Part shown: positions 1-6,871 of the stretch, piece by piece
Position numbering within the stretch: the first letter of the stretch is position 1
Layout of the letters: each line of letters begins with the position of its first letter
Assembly: GCA_964540995.1 (NCBI GenBank)
Contig: CAZIOU010000002.1
Span: 1 to 64,000 of the forward strand
Length of the DNA: 64,000 nucleotides
Reading direction: 5' to 3'
Source: JAZDLR01 sp964540995
Lineage (GTDB): Bacteria; Patescibacteriota; Patescibacteriia; UBA1558; 2-01-FULL-52-15
The notes under the pieces: generated by a model
Told to the model about the DNA's origin: nothing
Database searches by the model: none
Seen by the model: the letters and a program-made list of their open reading frames with translations, nothing else
Program-made: the position numbers and the translations under genes

Positions 1-217
1 GTTGATTGGGATCGCAGGTGGCTGCTCTGGCTTCAGCGTTGACCAAATTCAAATAAATAATGGGGCTGGCAACGAGGAGACCGCCAGAAAATAAAAAAAT
101 GGCAATAAAGCCACCGATACTAACATGCTCTCTGACATTGGATCCCAGCGACATAATTCGCCGAAACTTGCCACCAAGCTTGCGAGGGAATCCCTCCGAG
201 GAAAGGAAATTTCTCAT
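1..217 (-). CDS. N-terminus of an exported protein (partial, runs off the left edge)
   Basis: An open frame reads leftward from an ATG at 217 and has no stop before the window edge, so only 72 codons are visible. The visible part is a basic N-terminus (several Arg and Lys), one hydrophobic segment at about residues 34-53, and then an Ala-rich stretch resembling a signal peptidase site (NAEARAATC) followed by the first cysteine. This is the layout of the large secreted cysteine-rich proteins at the other end of the window, but the family cannot be named from this fragment. A sigma70-type promoter sits just upstream. No Shine-Dalgarno is visible before the ATG. Confidence 0.75.
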   Translation of the reverse strand, partial: MRNFLSSEGFPRKLGGKFRRIMSLGSNVREHVSIGGFIAIFLFSGGLLVASPIIYLNLVNAEARAATCDPNQ

Positions 218-246
218 AATATTTATTAGTTAATAATTGCGTTTAC

Positions 247-274
247 ATTATAGTCCTTTCTGACTTTCTGTCGA
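247..274 (-). promoter_or_regulatory. Promoter of the partial exported-protein gene
   Basis: On the minus strand, TCGACA (269-274) and TATAAT (247-252) are separated by 16 bp. The predicted start of transcription is near 240, giving an untranslated leader of about 23 nt before the ATG at 217. Confidence 0.55.
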
Positions 275-325
275 TGTGTATAAGTATATAACAAAATAAC
301 GCTTCAACAGCGACAAGTTTATTTA

Positions 326-359
326 GAGCCATATCGGTCATCCGATACTTTTTAAATGT
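326..359. repeat. 34-bp direct repeat, copy 1
   Basis: Identical over 34 bp to 1920-1953 and in the same orientation. It contains a 6-bp stem (TATCGG/CCGATA) with a 4-nt loop followed by CTTTTT on the plus strand, so it resembles a small rho-independent terminator. Together the two copies bracket the metallopeptidase gene. Confidence 0.9.
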
Positions 360-394
360 TGACCCGTGACCCTACGCCAAGGCTTCGGGTTACT

Positions 395-464
395 ACCCTT
401 CTCTGATCTCCGAACAGATCGTGTGGCTGAAAGCCACCCGAAGCTCGCTCCGCGAGCGAAGGGT
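395..464. other. Cloverleaf-like inverted-repeat element
   Basis: A 7-bp outer stem (395-401 with 458-464) encloses three perfect hairpins: 405-409/416-420, 423-428/432-437 and 443-448/452-457. A competing 9-bp pairing joins 382-390 (GCTTCGGGT) with 436-444 (ACCCGAAGC), so two mutually exclusive folds are possible. It is not a tRNA: there is no 7-nt anticodon loop or T-arm. It may be a compound REP-like palindrome or a structured RNA; the sequence does not decide which. Confidence 0.6.
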
Positions 465-569
465 GGCGGGCTATTAAAGTCTAGTGCCAAACCTTTAGGG
501 GCTTTTCAAGGGGTTTTGAAAGACTTCACTTGAGGACTATTTGAGCCAGATGGATCGATGAATAAAAAA

Positions 570-1847
570 TCAATTTCTTCCATCAATAATATTCTTTGAC
601 GACTTCGGCTCGGTCGATGGTTTGCTGCATACATTACATGAAGCATATTCAGGATATCTTTGTGAAAAATCACTACAATAAGCTTTATTATAGCCAGTGC
701 AGGAATTTGCGTAACAACACTTAAATATATCAGAAACGAATCTTTCCGAAATCGGTTCATATATATGCTTTTTACCCGCATCATCTATTCGTTGGCTAAA
801 ACGATCCGCAAAATTATTTTCAGGCACTGGACGATAACCGGCACCAGAGCAACCAAGATAACAGCCAGTGCTAAGCGCACAATTAATACCTATGTTTCTA
901 TTTTGAAAATCCATATTCGCTATGCAGCGAGAATTAAAATAGGGATCCGGCTGGTCAAGCCAAATACAAAATTCTTGAGCGTGTAAATTACAATCTTGCT
1001 CGCTAATATAGTTGGTACAACTTACTGTATACGGTGGCTCCGGCTGACCCGCACACCACTTTGGACAACCCGCAGTATTATCACAATTGGGGATTCCATA
1101 AGTATCTTGCATTGTATAATTTGGAGTTGCCCAATAAGCCTGAGAATATAAATCGCGCAATCCGAAATTATGCCCTATCTCGTGAATGAATACCGACACA
1201 ACGTCATCGTATTCATGTTGTCCTTTTCTATGATTACCTGAATGGCCTTGATTACCGCCACCAAGTCCATAAGTAACCGGATCATCATAGCCATAAATGG
1301 TGTGAATTGGCATATTTGGTTTATAAGCGGGGCAATTATTAACGACTGAATCTATAACAGACGTCCAGCTGCAGTAGGGGTCTGTTTGGTAATCGCAGAT
1401 AATCGGAGTCTTCAGCATGTAGATATTTACATAATCCCGATATGACCGAAAAGGTTCAATTGTCAAGAGTCCGTATCCTTTTAGACTTTCATTATTGTAT
1501 AGAAATCTATATATATCGTTTTCCAAAACGGTGTCATAATTATCTAGACTACAATCACCATTGCACTCTATTTGATTTTCACTATAACCAACACCTACAA
1601 AAAATATATTAAGACCTTTAGTAAGATTTCTCGATCCAAAAATCTTTTCACAAATCGCATTATCTGGGCTTACTGTAGACGTTCTAACTACTTGATTATT
1701 GGCAAGCGAATCGAAGGATGTCATCACGCTGGCTTCTGCTACAAAGGAGTAGCCAAAAAAAGCAAAGGTAGCCGCTAATGATAAAAAAAGCCAATTAGTC
1801 TTGCCTCTTGTAATTAATGAATAGGTTCTTACTTTTATCTTTTTCAT
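570..1847 (-). CDS. Secreted M64-like zinc metallopeptidase with cysteine-rich C-terminus
   Basis: The 425-residue protein has a basic start and a hydrophobic segment at residues 19-35, ending AEAS, so it is probably exported. HEIGHNFGLRD at residues 222-232 is a metzincin-type zinc site (HExxHxxGxxD). The stretch EPFRSYRDYVNIYML (131-145) matches the characteristic region of the M64 (IgA peptidase) family, so that family is the best assignment. The C-terminal 170 residues are rich in cysteine and probably disulfide-bonded. Upstream, TATACT lies 9 nt before the ATG; a weak AAAGAG is the only ribosome-site candidate. The gene is bracketed by two 34-bp direct repeats and is AT-richer than its neighbours, which suggests later acquisition (inference). 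The substrate is unknown. Confidence 0.8.
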   Translation of the reverse strand: MKKIKVRTYSLITRGKTNWLFLSLAATFAFFGYSFVAEASVMTSFDSLANNQVVRTSTVSPDNAICEKIFGSRNLTKGLNIFFVGVGYSENQIECNGDCSLDNYDTVLENDIYRFLYNNESLKGYGLLTIEPFRSYRDYVNIYMLKTPIICDYQTDPYCSWTSVIDSVVNNCPAYKPNMPIHTIYGYDDPVTYGLGGGNQGHSGNHRKGQHEYDDVVSVFIHEIGHNFGLRDLYSQAYWATPNYTMQDTYGIPNCDNTAGCPKWCAGQPEPPYTVSCTNYISEQDCNLHAQEFCIWLDQPDPYFNSRCIANMDFQNRNIGINCALSTGCYLGCSGAGYRPVPENNFADRFSQRIDDAGKKHIYEPISERFVSDIFKCCYANSCTGYNKAYCSDFSQRYPEYASCNVCSKPSTEPKSSKNIIDGRN

Positions 1848-1919
1848 AGCTCTTTAAGTATAGCGAATATGACAACAAAAAAACAGCGTCTTTCAACTCT
1901 GTGCTTTTGAGCATCATTT

Positions 1920-1953
1920 GAGCCATATCGGTCATCCGATACTTTTTAAATGT
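1920..1953. repeat. 34-bp direct repeat, copy 2, abutting tRNA-Asp
   Basis: Identical to 326-359. It starts at the very last base of the encoded CCA end of tRNA-Asp and extends away from it. The tRNA-proximal position resembles an integration site, but the repeat does not include the tRNA body, so a duplicated terminator-like element is an alternative. Confidence 0.9.
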
Positions 1954-2029
1954 GGCGGACCGGACGAGACTCGAACTCGCGACCTCTCCCGTGACAGGGG
2001 AGCGTTCTAACCAGCTGAACTACCGGTCC
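1953..2029 (-). tRNA. tRNA-Asp (GTC)
   Basis: Read on the minus strand, the 7-bp acceptor stem GGACCGG/CCGGTCC, discriminator G and an encoded CCA end (1953-1955) are all present. The anticodon loop carries GTC, and the T-arm has the normal GTTCGAGTC core. Encoded CCA is notable but common in such genomes. A good promoter lies 16 bp upstream. The GatCA genes, whose complex can correct Asp-tRNA-Asn or Glu-tRNA-Gln, lie 3 kb upstream. Confidence 0.97.
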
Positions 2030-2044
2030 CTATATACCAGAAAG

Positions 2045-2073
2045 ACTATATAATAATCTCTCTAACTTGACAA
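2045..2073 (-). promoter_or_regulatory. Promoter of tRNA-Asp
   Basis: On the minus strand, TTGTCA (2068-2073), 17 bp and TATAGT (2045-2050) form a near-consensus sigma70 promoter. Transcription should begin about 9 nt before the mature tRNA. Confidence 0.75.
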
Positions 2074-2085
2074 GGGGTTGATATT

Positions 2086-2559
2086 TTATCGCTTATTGCT
2101 TTTGAAATCTCGACTAATCTTTTTAATATTTATAGCCATTTGTTGAGGAGTTACCGCCTCAAGAGCTTTATAAAGTTTCCGATTATTTAGAATCTTAAAG
2201 GGATTTACAGACTCATCCCCAAAACGAGGCACAATATGGAAATGAAGATGAGGTATGCTTTGACCGGCCTCCTTACCTATATTAGCGAACAAGTTATAAC
2301 TCTCAGTACGATACACTCTTGTAAGACTCTGTGCTATTTTCTTGATCAATCGAAAAAGGGTAGCTACTTCACGATCGCTTAAGTCTAAAATACCCTTTCT
2401 GTGAACTTTAGGGAAGATAATTGTATGGCCCAGCGACAAGGGTCTCCGTGGATGTATAGCGATAGAGCGTGGAGTCTCTACAATAATTTGTGCTTGAAAT
2501 GATCCCCTCAATGCCGGACAAAACTGACATTCATTAGATATTTTCCTAGCCTTAAGCAT
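2086..2559 (-). CDS. HIT-family nucleotide hydrolase/transferase
   Basis: A 157-residue cytoplasmic protein of the histidine triad superfamily. The signature HLHFH at residues 104-108 sits in NIGKEAGQSIPHLHFHIVPR-type context (94 onward), which binds the alpha-phosphate of nucleotides; the middle histidine is the nucleophile. C11 and C14 (ECQFC), together with upstream His residues, suggest the zinc-binding subtype. Its exact substrate (ADP-ribosyl-, diadenosine- or aminoacyl-adenylates) cannot be told. It is the last gene of the redox/lipoprotein operon, 20 bp after lgt, and is followed by tRNA-Asp in the same direction. Confidence 0.9.
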   Translation of the reverse strand: MLKARKISNECQFCPALRGSFQAQIIVETPRSIAIHPRRPLSLGHTIIFPKVHRKGILDLSDREVATLFRLIKKIAQSLTRVYRTESYNLFANIGKEAGQSIPHLHFHIVPRFGDESVNPFKILNNRKLYKALEAVTPQQMAINIKKISRDFKSNKR

Positions 2560-2579
2560 ATAAATTTATAATAGCAATA

Positions 2580-3368
2580 TTAAATTGTCTTTTTTCTTTT
2601 GCAGAAAAATAATATAGTCCCTGTTATTAATAATGCAAGGCTCAAACACTGCGACAGTTTCAATCCCTGCCACATGAGTTCCGGATCAATACGAATATAA
2701 TCCATACCGAAGCGGATCAGGCCATAGGCTATTAGATACGAGGCAAACACTCGCCCGTTCAAATTATTCTTAGTCCGCGCCCAAATAACTAATAACAAAT
2801 AACTAGTGACGAGCATCAAAATTGACTCGTAGAGGAAGGTTGGATGAAACAAGGCATGGTACTCGGTACTAGGTGCTCGGTGCTCGGGGTCGATATAGAT
2901 GCCCCACCAGCCTGACGTCGGTAAACCGTAGAGCTCTTGATTGAAATAGTTACCCCAGCGACCAATGGCTTGTCCCAAAGCCAAAGCCGGCACCAGCGAA
3001 TCCAGTAGCGGCCAGAGAGACACCTTCTTCCGCCAGCAGAAAGCTATCAACGCTACCACTCCTCCGACCAAAGCTCCTTGGATAGCGATGCCGCCGTTCC
3101 AGATCATCAGTACCTGCCACAGATGCGACTGATAGTATGACCACTCAAAGACGAAAACGTGGAACAGACGCGCGCCGATAATGCCAGCAATAATAATCCA
3201 GAAAACAGCATCGTCGATAATCGCCCGCTGACCGACACGACTATAGAGTCGGCGCGCCATGCCGTAAGCCAGCATAATGGCTAACGTTATCAAGACGCCG
3301 TACCAGCGAAGCTGTACGGCGCCAATTTGTAAGGCAATAGGGTTAGGAGCGTAATACTGCCACCACAT
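2580..3368 (-). CDS. lgt: Prolipoprotein diacylglyceryl transferase
   Basis: Lgt moves a diacylglyceryl group from phosphatidylglycerol to the cysteine of prolipoproteins at the cytoplasmic membrane. The 262-residue protein has about seven membrane segments and the family signature GRWGNYFNQELYG, plus NGGIAIQGALVGG and the conserved HPTFLYES. Just before HPTFLYES there is an unusual loop, DPEHRAPSTEYHALF, encoded by a short degenerate DNA repeat (2858-2889) also found in a prepilin leader. It lies 3 bp after a DsbA-like gene whose product carries a lipobox and would be a substrate. Length is slightly below that of typical Lgt. Confidence 0.96.
   Translation of the reverse strand: MWWQYYAPNPIALQIGAVQLRWYGVLITLAIMLAYGMARRLYSRVGQRAIIDDAVFWIIIAGIIGARLFHVFVFEWSYYQSHLWQVLMIWNGGIAIQGALVGGVVALIAFCWRKKVSLWPLLDSLVPALALGQAIGRWGNYFNQELYGLPTSGWWGIYIDPEHRAPSTEYHALFHPTFLYESILMLVTSYLLLVIWARTKNNLNGRVFASYLIAYGLIRFGMDYIRIDPELMWQGLKLSQCLSLALLITGTILFFCKRKKTI
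2858..2889. repeat. GGTACTCGG-type degenerate repeat inside lgt
   Basis: Tandem near-copies of an 8-bp unit (GGTACTCG / GGTGCTCG) lie within the lgt frame and encode EHRAPSTEY. The same repeat, read in the same frame, encodes QHQAPSTEH at the start of the prepilin gene at 10344-11033. A decayed copy lies at 34624-34661. Confidence 0.8.
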
Positions 3369-3371
3369 GTT

Positions 3372-3938
3372 CTATTTAGTTTTGTCGGCTAAGATACTGT
3401 CCATCTTGGTCCAGTCCTCTATCTTCACACCGTCCACAAAGAAGGTCGGCGTCGCATCGATTCCCAGCTTGCGGCCTTCAGCTACATCATCACGGACAGC
3501 TTTCATTTTAACTTGAGAATCATAGCAGGTGGTAAAGTCGCTGACGTTCAAACCTAGGTCAGTAGCATAACGAATCAAATCTTTCTTCTTCAAGTCAGTA
3601 TTATTTTCGTATAACTTATCATGATACTCCCAGAACTTGCCTTGTTCCGAGGCACATTCAGAAGCAGCGGCCGCACCCGTGGCGTAGGGGTGAATACTGG
3701 ATAAGGGGAAATGACGGAATTGGAGCTGAACCTTATCACCATATTTCTCCCACACTGGTTTCAATAGTTGATAGGACGAGGCGCAGGCCGGGCACTGGAA
3801 ATCACCCCACTCCACTACCTTGATCTTGGCCATATCACTTCCCTTCGGACTGTGATAGGTGACTAATTGATTGTATTGAACTCGGGTGCAAGCAGTGAGC
3901 GTCAGCAGCAAACCAACGGCTAAGAGAATTTTTCTCAT
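3372..3938 (-). CDS. DsbA-family thiol oxidoreductase, lipoprotein
   Basis: A 188-residue protein with a lipoprotein signal: LTAC at residues 14-17 places the lipidated cysteine at C17, so it should be anchored on the outer face of the membrane. The thioredoxin fold is marked by CPAC at 49-52 (DFQCPAC) and by the cis-proline loop ATPTFFVDG. The helical insertion between them fits the DsbA/Thioredoxin_4 group. It probably introduces or isomerises disulfides in exported proteins, of which this window encodes many. It lies 4 bp after doxX and 3 bp before lgt, so it is in one operon with the enzyme that would lipidate it. Confidence 0.92.
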   Translation of the reverse strand: MRKILLAVGLLLTLTACTRVQYNQLVTYHSPKGSDMAKIKVVEWGDFQCPACASSYQLLKPVWEKYGDKVQLQFRHFPLSSIHPYATGAAAASECASEQGKFWEYHDKLYENNTDLKKKDLIRYATDLGLNVSDFTTCYDSQVKMKAVRDDVAEGRKLGIDATPTFFVDGVKIEDWTKMDSILADKTK

Positions 3939-3942
3939 GATA

Positions 3943-4371
3943 TTATAATGATTTAACTTTTAGACGATTATCCAGTGACCAACGATTTTCATTGGTAACC
4001 AACAAAGCCAAAGAAGCGCCCAGTAAGGCCATATTCTTCCAGACTAATTGGAAATCGATAAAGACAAAAAATAGCAACAATAGCACAACCGAGATGAGCG
4101 CTGCCCAACGAGTCTTGATACCCAGCACCAATACTAAGCCCAAAATTAATTCTAAAACTGATTGGATTAGGACGAAATTCTCCGGATCAATCGGGATGAA
4201 TTGGTAGTTGGCCACCAACGCCACTGCTTCGACGCGATTACTACAGACGCCAATACCATCGCTTCCGGCGAATAATTTACTGTAGCCCGAAAATAAATAG
4301 ATAAAAGCTAAGCCCACACGCAAGAATACCCCAGTGAAACCGGCAAAATGATTGGTCAATCGATCTAACAT
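3943..4371 (-). CDS. DoxX-family membrane protein
   Basis: A 142-residue protein with four predicted membrane helices and the DoxX-type start GVFLRVGLAFIYLFSGYSKLF. DoxX/SURF4-like proteins are often encoded beside thiol oxidoreductases. Here the gene sits between two DsbA-like genes, its ATG overlapping the TAA of the first (TAATG at 4371). A role in electron transfer to or from the DsbA partners is plausible but is inference from position; no redox cysteine pair stands out (a single C is visible in the first loop). Confidence 0.85.
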   Translation of the reverse strand: MLDRLTNHFAGFTGVFLRVGLAFIYLFSGYSKLFAGSDGIGVCSNRVEAVALVANYQFIPIDPENFVLIQSVLELILGLVLVLGIKTRWAALISVVLLLLFFVFIDFQLVWKNMALLGASLALLVTNENRWSLDNRLKVKSL

Positions 4372-5117
4372 TAGGGTTGTTTTTCGTTTAATAAATAGGT
4401 TAAAACTTTGTCCCAGAAGTCAAACTTTAACACACCAGGGAACATTTGGCCATTGATGAAAAAAGTCGGAGTACCGCGTACGCCCAAGTTGGCTCCGTCC
4501 GCAGCGTCGGCAGTAATTTCCGCTCGTGTAGCATGGGTATTGAGACAAATATTGAATTTGGGCATGTCGAGGCCTAGTGCTTCGGCGATCGAGCGATAGG
4601 TAGCCGATGACAACTCGTCTTGCCTGGCATAGAGCTGATCATGATAGTCCCAGAATTGACCCTGCTGTTCGGCGCAATTAGCCGCTTCGGCAGCTGCCAA
4701 GGCTTCGGGATGAATCGAGGTAATCGGATAATCACGGAACATGAAATAGATCTTGTCACCATATTTCTCCATTACTTGCTTCAAGATCGGCTCGGACTGT
4801 TTGCAGAAGGGACACTGGAAATCCCCAAACTCTACTACAACAACTTTGGCCTCGGGATTTCCTTTGGCTGGGTCATCAGCTGTAACTAGCGTTTTAAAGG
4901 TCTGATCTTGTCGTAACTGCTCAATCGGCTTCTTGAAATCAAAAGTGGTCAACTGTTGATAATATTGGGCCGTCAAATAGACATAGTAGGCAATAAAAAT
5001 TGCTACTAGAACACTAGCAATTAAAATGAAACGTCCCCAAGGTCGCTGAAACCAACGCTTATAATATGAGCGTCTAACTGATGCTTGGAGACGTTCTGCT
5101 ATTTCACGACGAGCCAT
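4371..5117 (-). CDS. DsbA-family thiol oxidoreductase, membrane-anchored
   Basis: A 248-residue protein with a basic N-terminus, one membrane anchor at residues 29-50, then an outward thioredoxin-like domain. The active site is CPFC at 102-105 (GDFQCPFC) and the cis-Pro loop is GTPTFFING. It is the first gene of the operon with doxX, the lipoprotein DsbA-like gene, lgt and HIT. Its TATACT box is 6 nt from the ATG, so its mRNA probably lacks a leader. It is a paralogue of the next oxidoreductase but differs in anchoring, lipid versus helix, suggesting two positions or two substrates. Confidence 0.92.
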   Translation of the reverse strand: MARREIAERLQASVRRSYYKRWFQRPWGRFILIASVLVAIFIAYYVYLTAQYYQQLTTFDFKKPIEQLRQDQTFKTLVTADDPAKGNPEAKVVVVEFGDFQCPFCKQSEPILKQVMEKYGDKIYFMFRDYPITSIHPEALAAAEAANCAEQQGQFWDYHDQLYARQDELSSATYRSIAEALGLDMPKFNICLNTHATRAEITADAADGANLGVRGTPTFFINGQMFPGVLKFDFWDKVLTYLLNEKQP

Positions 5118-5123
5118 AGATTA

Positions 5124-5129
5124 AGTATA
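5124..5129 (-). promoter_or_regulatory. -10 box of the DsbA/DoxX/lgt operon, leaderless spacing
   Basis: TATACT is followed by exactly 6 nt and the ATG at 5117. The predicted transcription start coincides with the initiation codon. No clear -35 is visible. Confidence 0.5.
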
Positions 5130-5144
5130 CAACAATTTACTCAT

Positions 5145-6572
5145 TTATTCTTGCGGGTACCATTGCTGATAGTGATGAGCCAAGTGCAATAATTTCTGCT
5201 CTGACCACTCTGGGCCCAGTAGTTGCATGCCAACAGGCAAACCATCGATACGTCCTATCGGCACATTGAGACCAGGGATACCAGCGATGTTGGCCGAGAC
5301 GGTAAAGATATCTGCCAGATACATCGACAACGGATCACTCGTCTTCTCCCCTAGTTTGAAGGCTACTGTCGGGCTTGTCGGCGTTAGTAACATATCAACT
5401 TCTTGGAACACCCGATCATAATCTTGTCGGATCAAGGTGCGCACTTTCTGCGCCTGTTTATAATAAGCATCATAATAACCAGCTGACAGAGCATAGGTAC
5501 CGACCAAGATACGACGCTTCACCTCCTTACCAAACCCATGACTACGTGTGGCTCGATATTGATCGAGTAAATTACTGGCTGATTGCTCAAAACCATAACG
5601 CAAGCCGTCATAGCGTGCCAAATTAGAGCTAACTTCAGAAGGCATGACGATATAGTAGACAGCCAGAGCGTATTCGGCATGAGGCAGATCAACTTCCACG
5701 AAGGTTATCTTGCGCCGTTTCAAGCTTTCTACTGTTTGCTCGATCATCTTACGCACTCGTTCATCCATACCGTCGATGAAAAATTGCTTAGGCAAACCGA
5801 TTTTCAGTGGCGGTAACGGTTTGGTCAATGATTGGAAATAGTGATCAACTGGTTTGGTCGATGAGGTCGCGTCATTCCTGTCCTCACCAGCCATAGCTTG
5901 TAGCAATAATGCGGCGTCAGCAGCAGTTTGCGAAAAGATACCGACAACATCCAGTGATGAAGCCATCGACATCAGCCCGTAGCGTGAGATACGACCGTAG
6001 GTAGGCTTCAGGCCGATCAAACCACAGAAGGAAGCAGGCTGTCGCACCGAGCCACCAGTGTCAGTGCCCAGAGAAGCAGGAGCCAGACCAGCGGTCACAG
6101 CCGCAGCCGAACCGCCTGATGAACCACCTGGTACGCGCGTCGGATCAATCGGATTGAGTACATTGCCATAAGCCGAATTCTCATTGGAACCACCCATTGC
6201 AAATTCATCACAGTTGGTTTTACCCAAAGTGATAGTACCGGCTGATTCTAACCGGGCTACAGCCGTAGCAGTATAAGGGGGGGAATAATTTTGCAAAATC
6301 TTGGATCCAGCAGTAGCTCGTATACCCTGAACCGTCAGCACGTCTTTGATGCCCAGCGGCACACCTGTTAGCGCTGTCTCTTGGCCTTCGCTCCTCCGCT
6401 GATCGGCAGCAACTGCTTGGGCTAAGGCCCGTTCCGGCGCGGCAGTGATAAAACAATTATAACGATCAGCTTGAATCGCTTGTAGATACTCTTGTGTCAG
6501 TTCCACTGCAGAATACTTCTTGGCATCCAGATCAGCCGCAATCTGAGTCAATGTCAGGCCCTTAATCTTCAT
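5145..6572 (-). CDS. gatA: Asp/Glu-tRNA amidotransferase subunit A
   Basis: GatA releases ammonia from glutamine for conversion of Glu-tRNA-Gln or Asp-tRNA-Asn by the GatCAB complex. The 475-residue amidase-signature protein shows the full Ser-cisSer-Lys triad: K76 (GIKDVL), S151 (VPGGSSGGS) and S175 (GTDTGGSVRQPA). The spacing is the same as in known GatA. It overlaps gatC by 11 bp, so the two are translationally coupled. gatB is not in the window. Length and motifs are normal. Confidence 0.97.
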   Translation of the reverse strand: MKIKGLTLTQIAADLDAKKYSAVELTQEYLQAIQADRYNCFITAAPERALAQAVAADQRRSEGQETALTGVPLGIKDVLTVQGIRATAGSKILQNYSPPYTATAVARLESAGTITLGKTNCDEFAMGGSNENSAYGNVLNPIDPTRVPGGSSGGSAAAVTAGLAPASLGTDTGGSVRQPASFCGLIGLKPTYGRISRYGLMSMASSLDVVGIFSQTAADAALLLQAMAGEDRNDATSSTKPVDHYFQSLTKPLPPLKIGLPKQFFIDGMDERVRKMIEQTVESLKRRKITFVEVDLPHAEYALAVYYIVMPSEVSSNLARYDGLRYGFEQSASNLLDQYRATRSHGFGKEVKRRILVGTYALSAGYYDAYYKQAQKVRTLIRQDYDRVFQEVDMLLTPTSPTVAFKLGEKTSDPLSMYLADIFTVSANIAGIPGLNVPIGRIDGLPVGMQLLGPEWSEQKLLHLAHHYQQWYPQE

Positions 6573-6855
6573 GGTTGAAAATTGGTTTGACGCTTAGTAA
6601 CCCGCTATCGGTGACGTGTCCAGCTAAAAGTTCAGCCGAATGATCAAACTGCTCGGCCACGTCAGCCCGAGGTTCACGGCTGATACGATGATGTTCGGAA
6701 AAAGGCTTCACCCCCGTGGTATCGAGTGACTGTATTCGTTCGACATAGTCGAGTACGGTATCCAATTGTAAACCAGCTATCTCGGCAGGCGTTATCTCCA
6801 AGCGGGCCAAATCGGCTAAATGTTGGGCTTCTTCTGGGGAAATATGTGATGACAT
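6562..6855 (-). CDS. gatC: Asp/Glu-tRNA amidotransferase subunit C
   Basis: A 97-residue protein of normal GatC length. The N-terminal helix EEAQHLADLARLEITPAE and the C-terminal DVAEQFDHSAELLAGH region match the family, which wraps around and stabilises GatA. It lies directly upstream of and overlaps gatA, 16 bp after ligA. A TAGAAT box 8 nt before the ATG could be a promoter, but readthrough from ligA is as likely. Confidence 0.95.
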   Translation of the reverse strand: MSSHISPEEAQHLADLARLEITPAEIAGLQLDTVLDYVERIQSLDTTGVKPFSEHHRISREPRADVAEQFDHSAELLAGHVTDSGLLSVKPIFNHED

Positions 6856-6871
6856 AGATGCTTATTCTATC

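Larger units (their letters stand above)
218..569. other. Long intergenic stretch with repeat and foldable GC-rich island
   Basis: There is no credible protein gene here. From left to right it holds the promoter of the partial gene, one copy of the 34-bp repeat (326-359), a GC-rich island of nested inverted repeats (362-470), and an AT-rich tail to the stop of the metallopeptidase gene at 570. The only open frame overlapping the tail (506-784, minus) is a shadow of the metallopeptidase gene. Confidence 0.7.

Noticed and set aside
395..464. Possible extra tRNA
   Set aside because: It folds as a cloverleaf but lacks a 7-nt anticodon loop, D-loop and T-loop consensus.
506..784. 92-codon frame at the end of the metallopeptidase gene
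   Set aside because: Overlaps the metallopeptidase gene in another frame and has no own features.
570..2029. Integrative element with integrase at tRNA-Asp
   Set aside because: The direct repeats fit, but no integrase, excisionase or other mobility gene lies between them; kept only as a finding.
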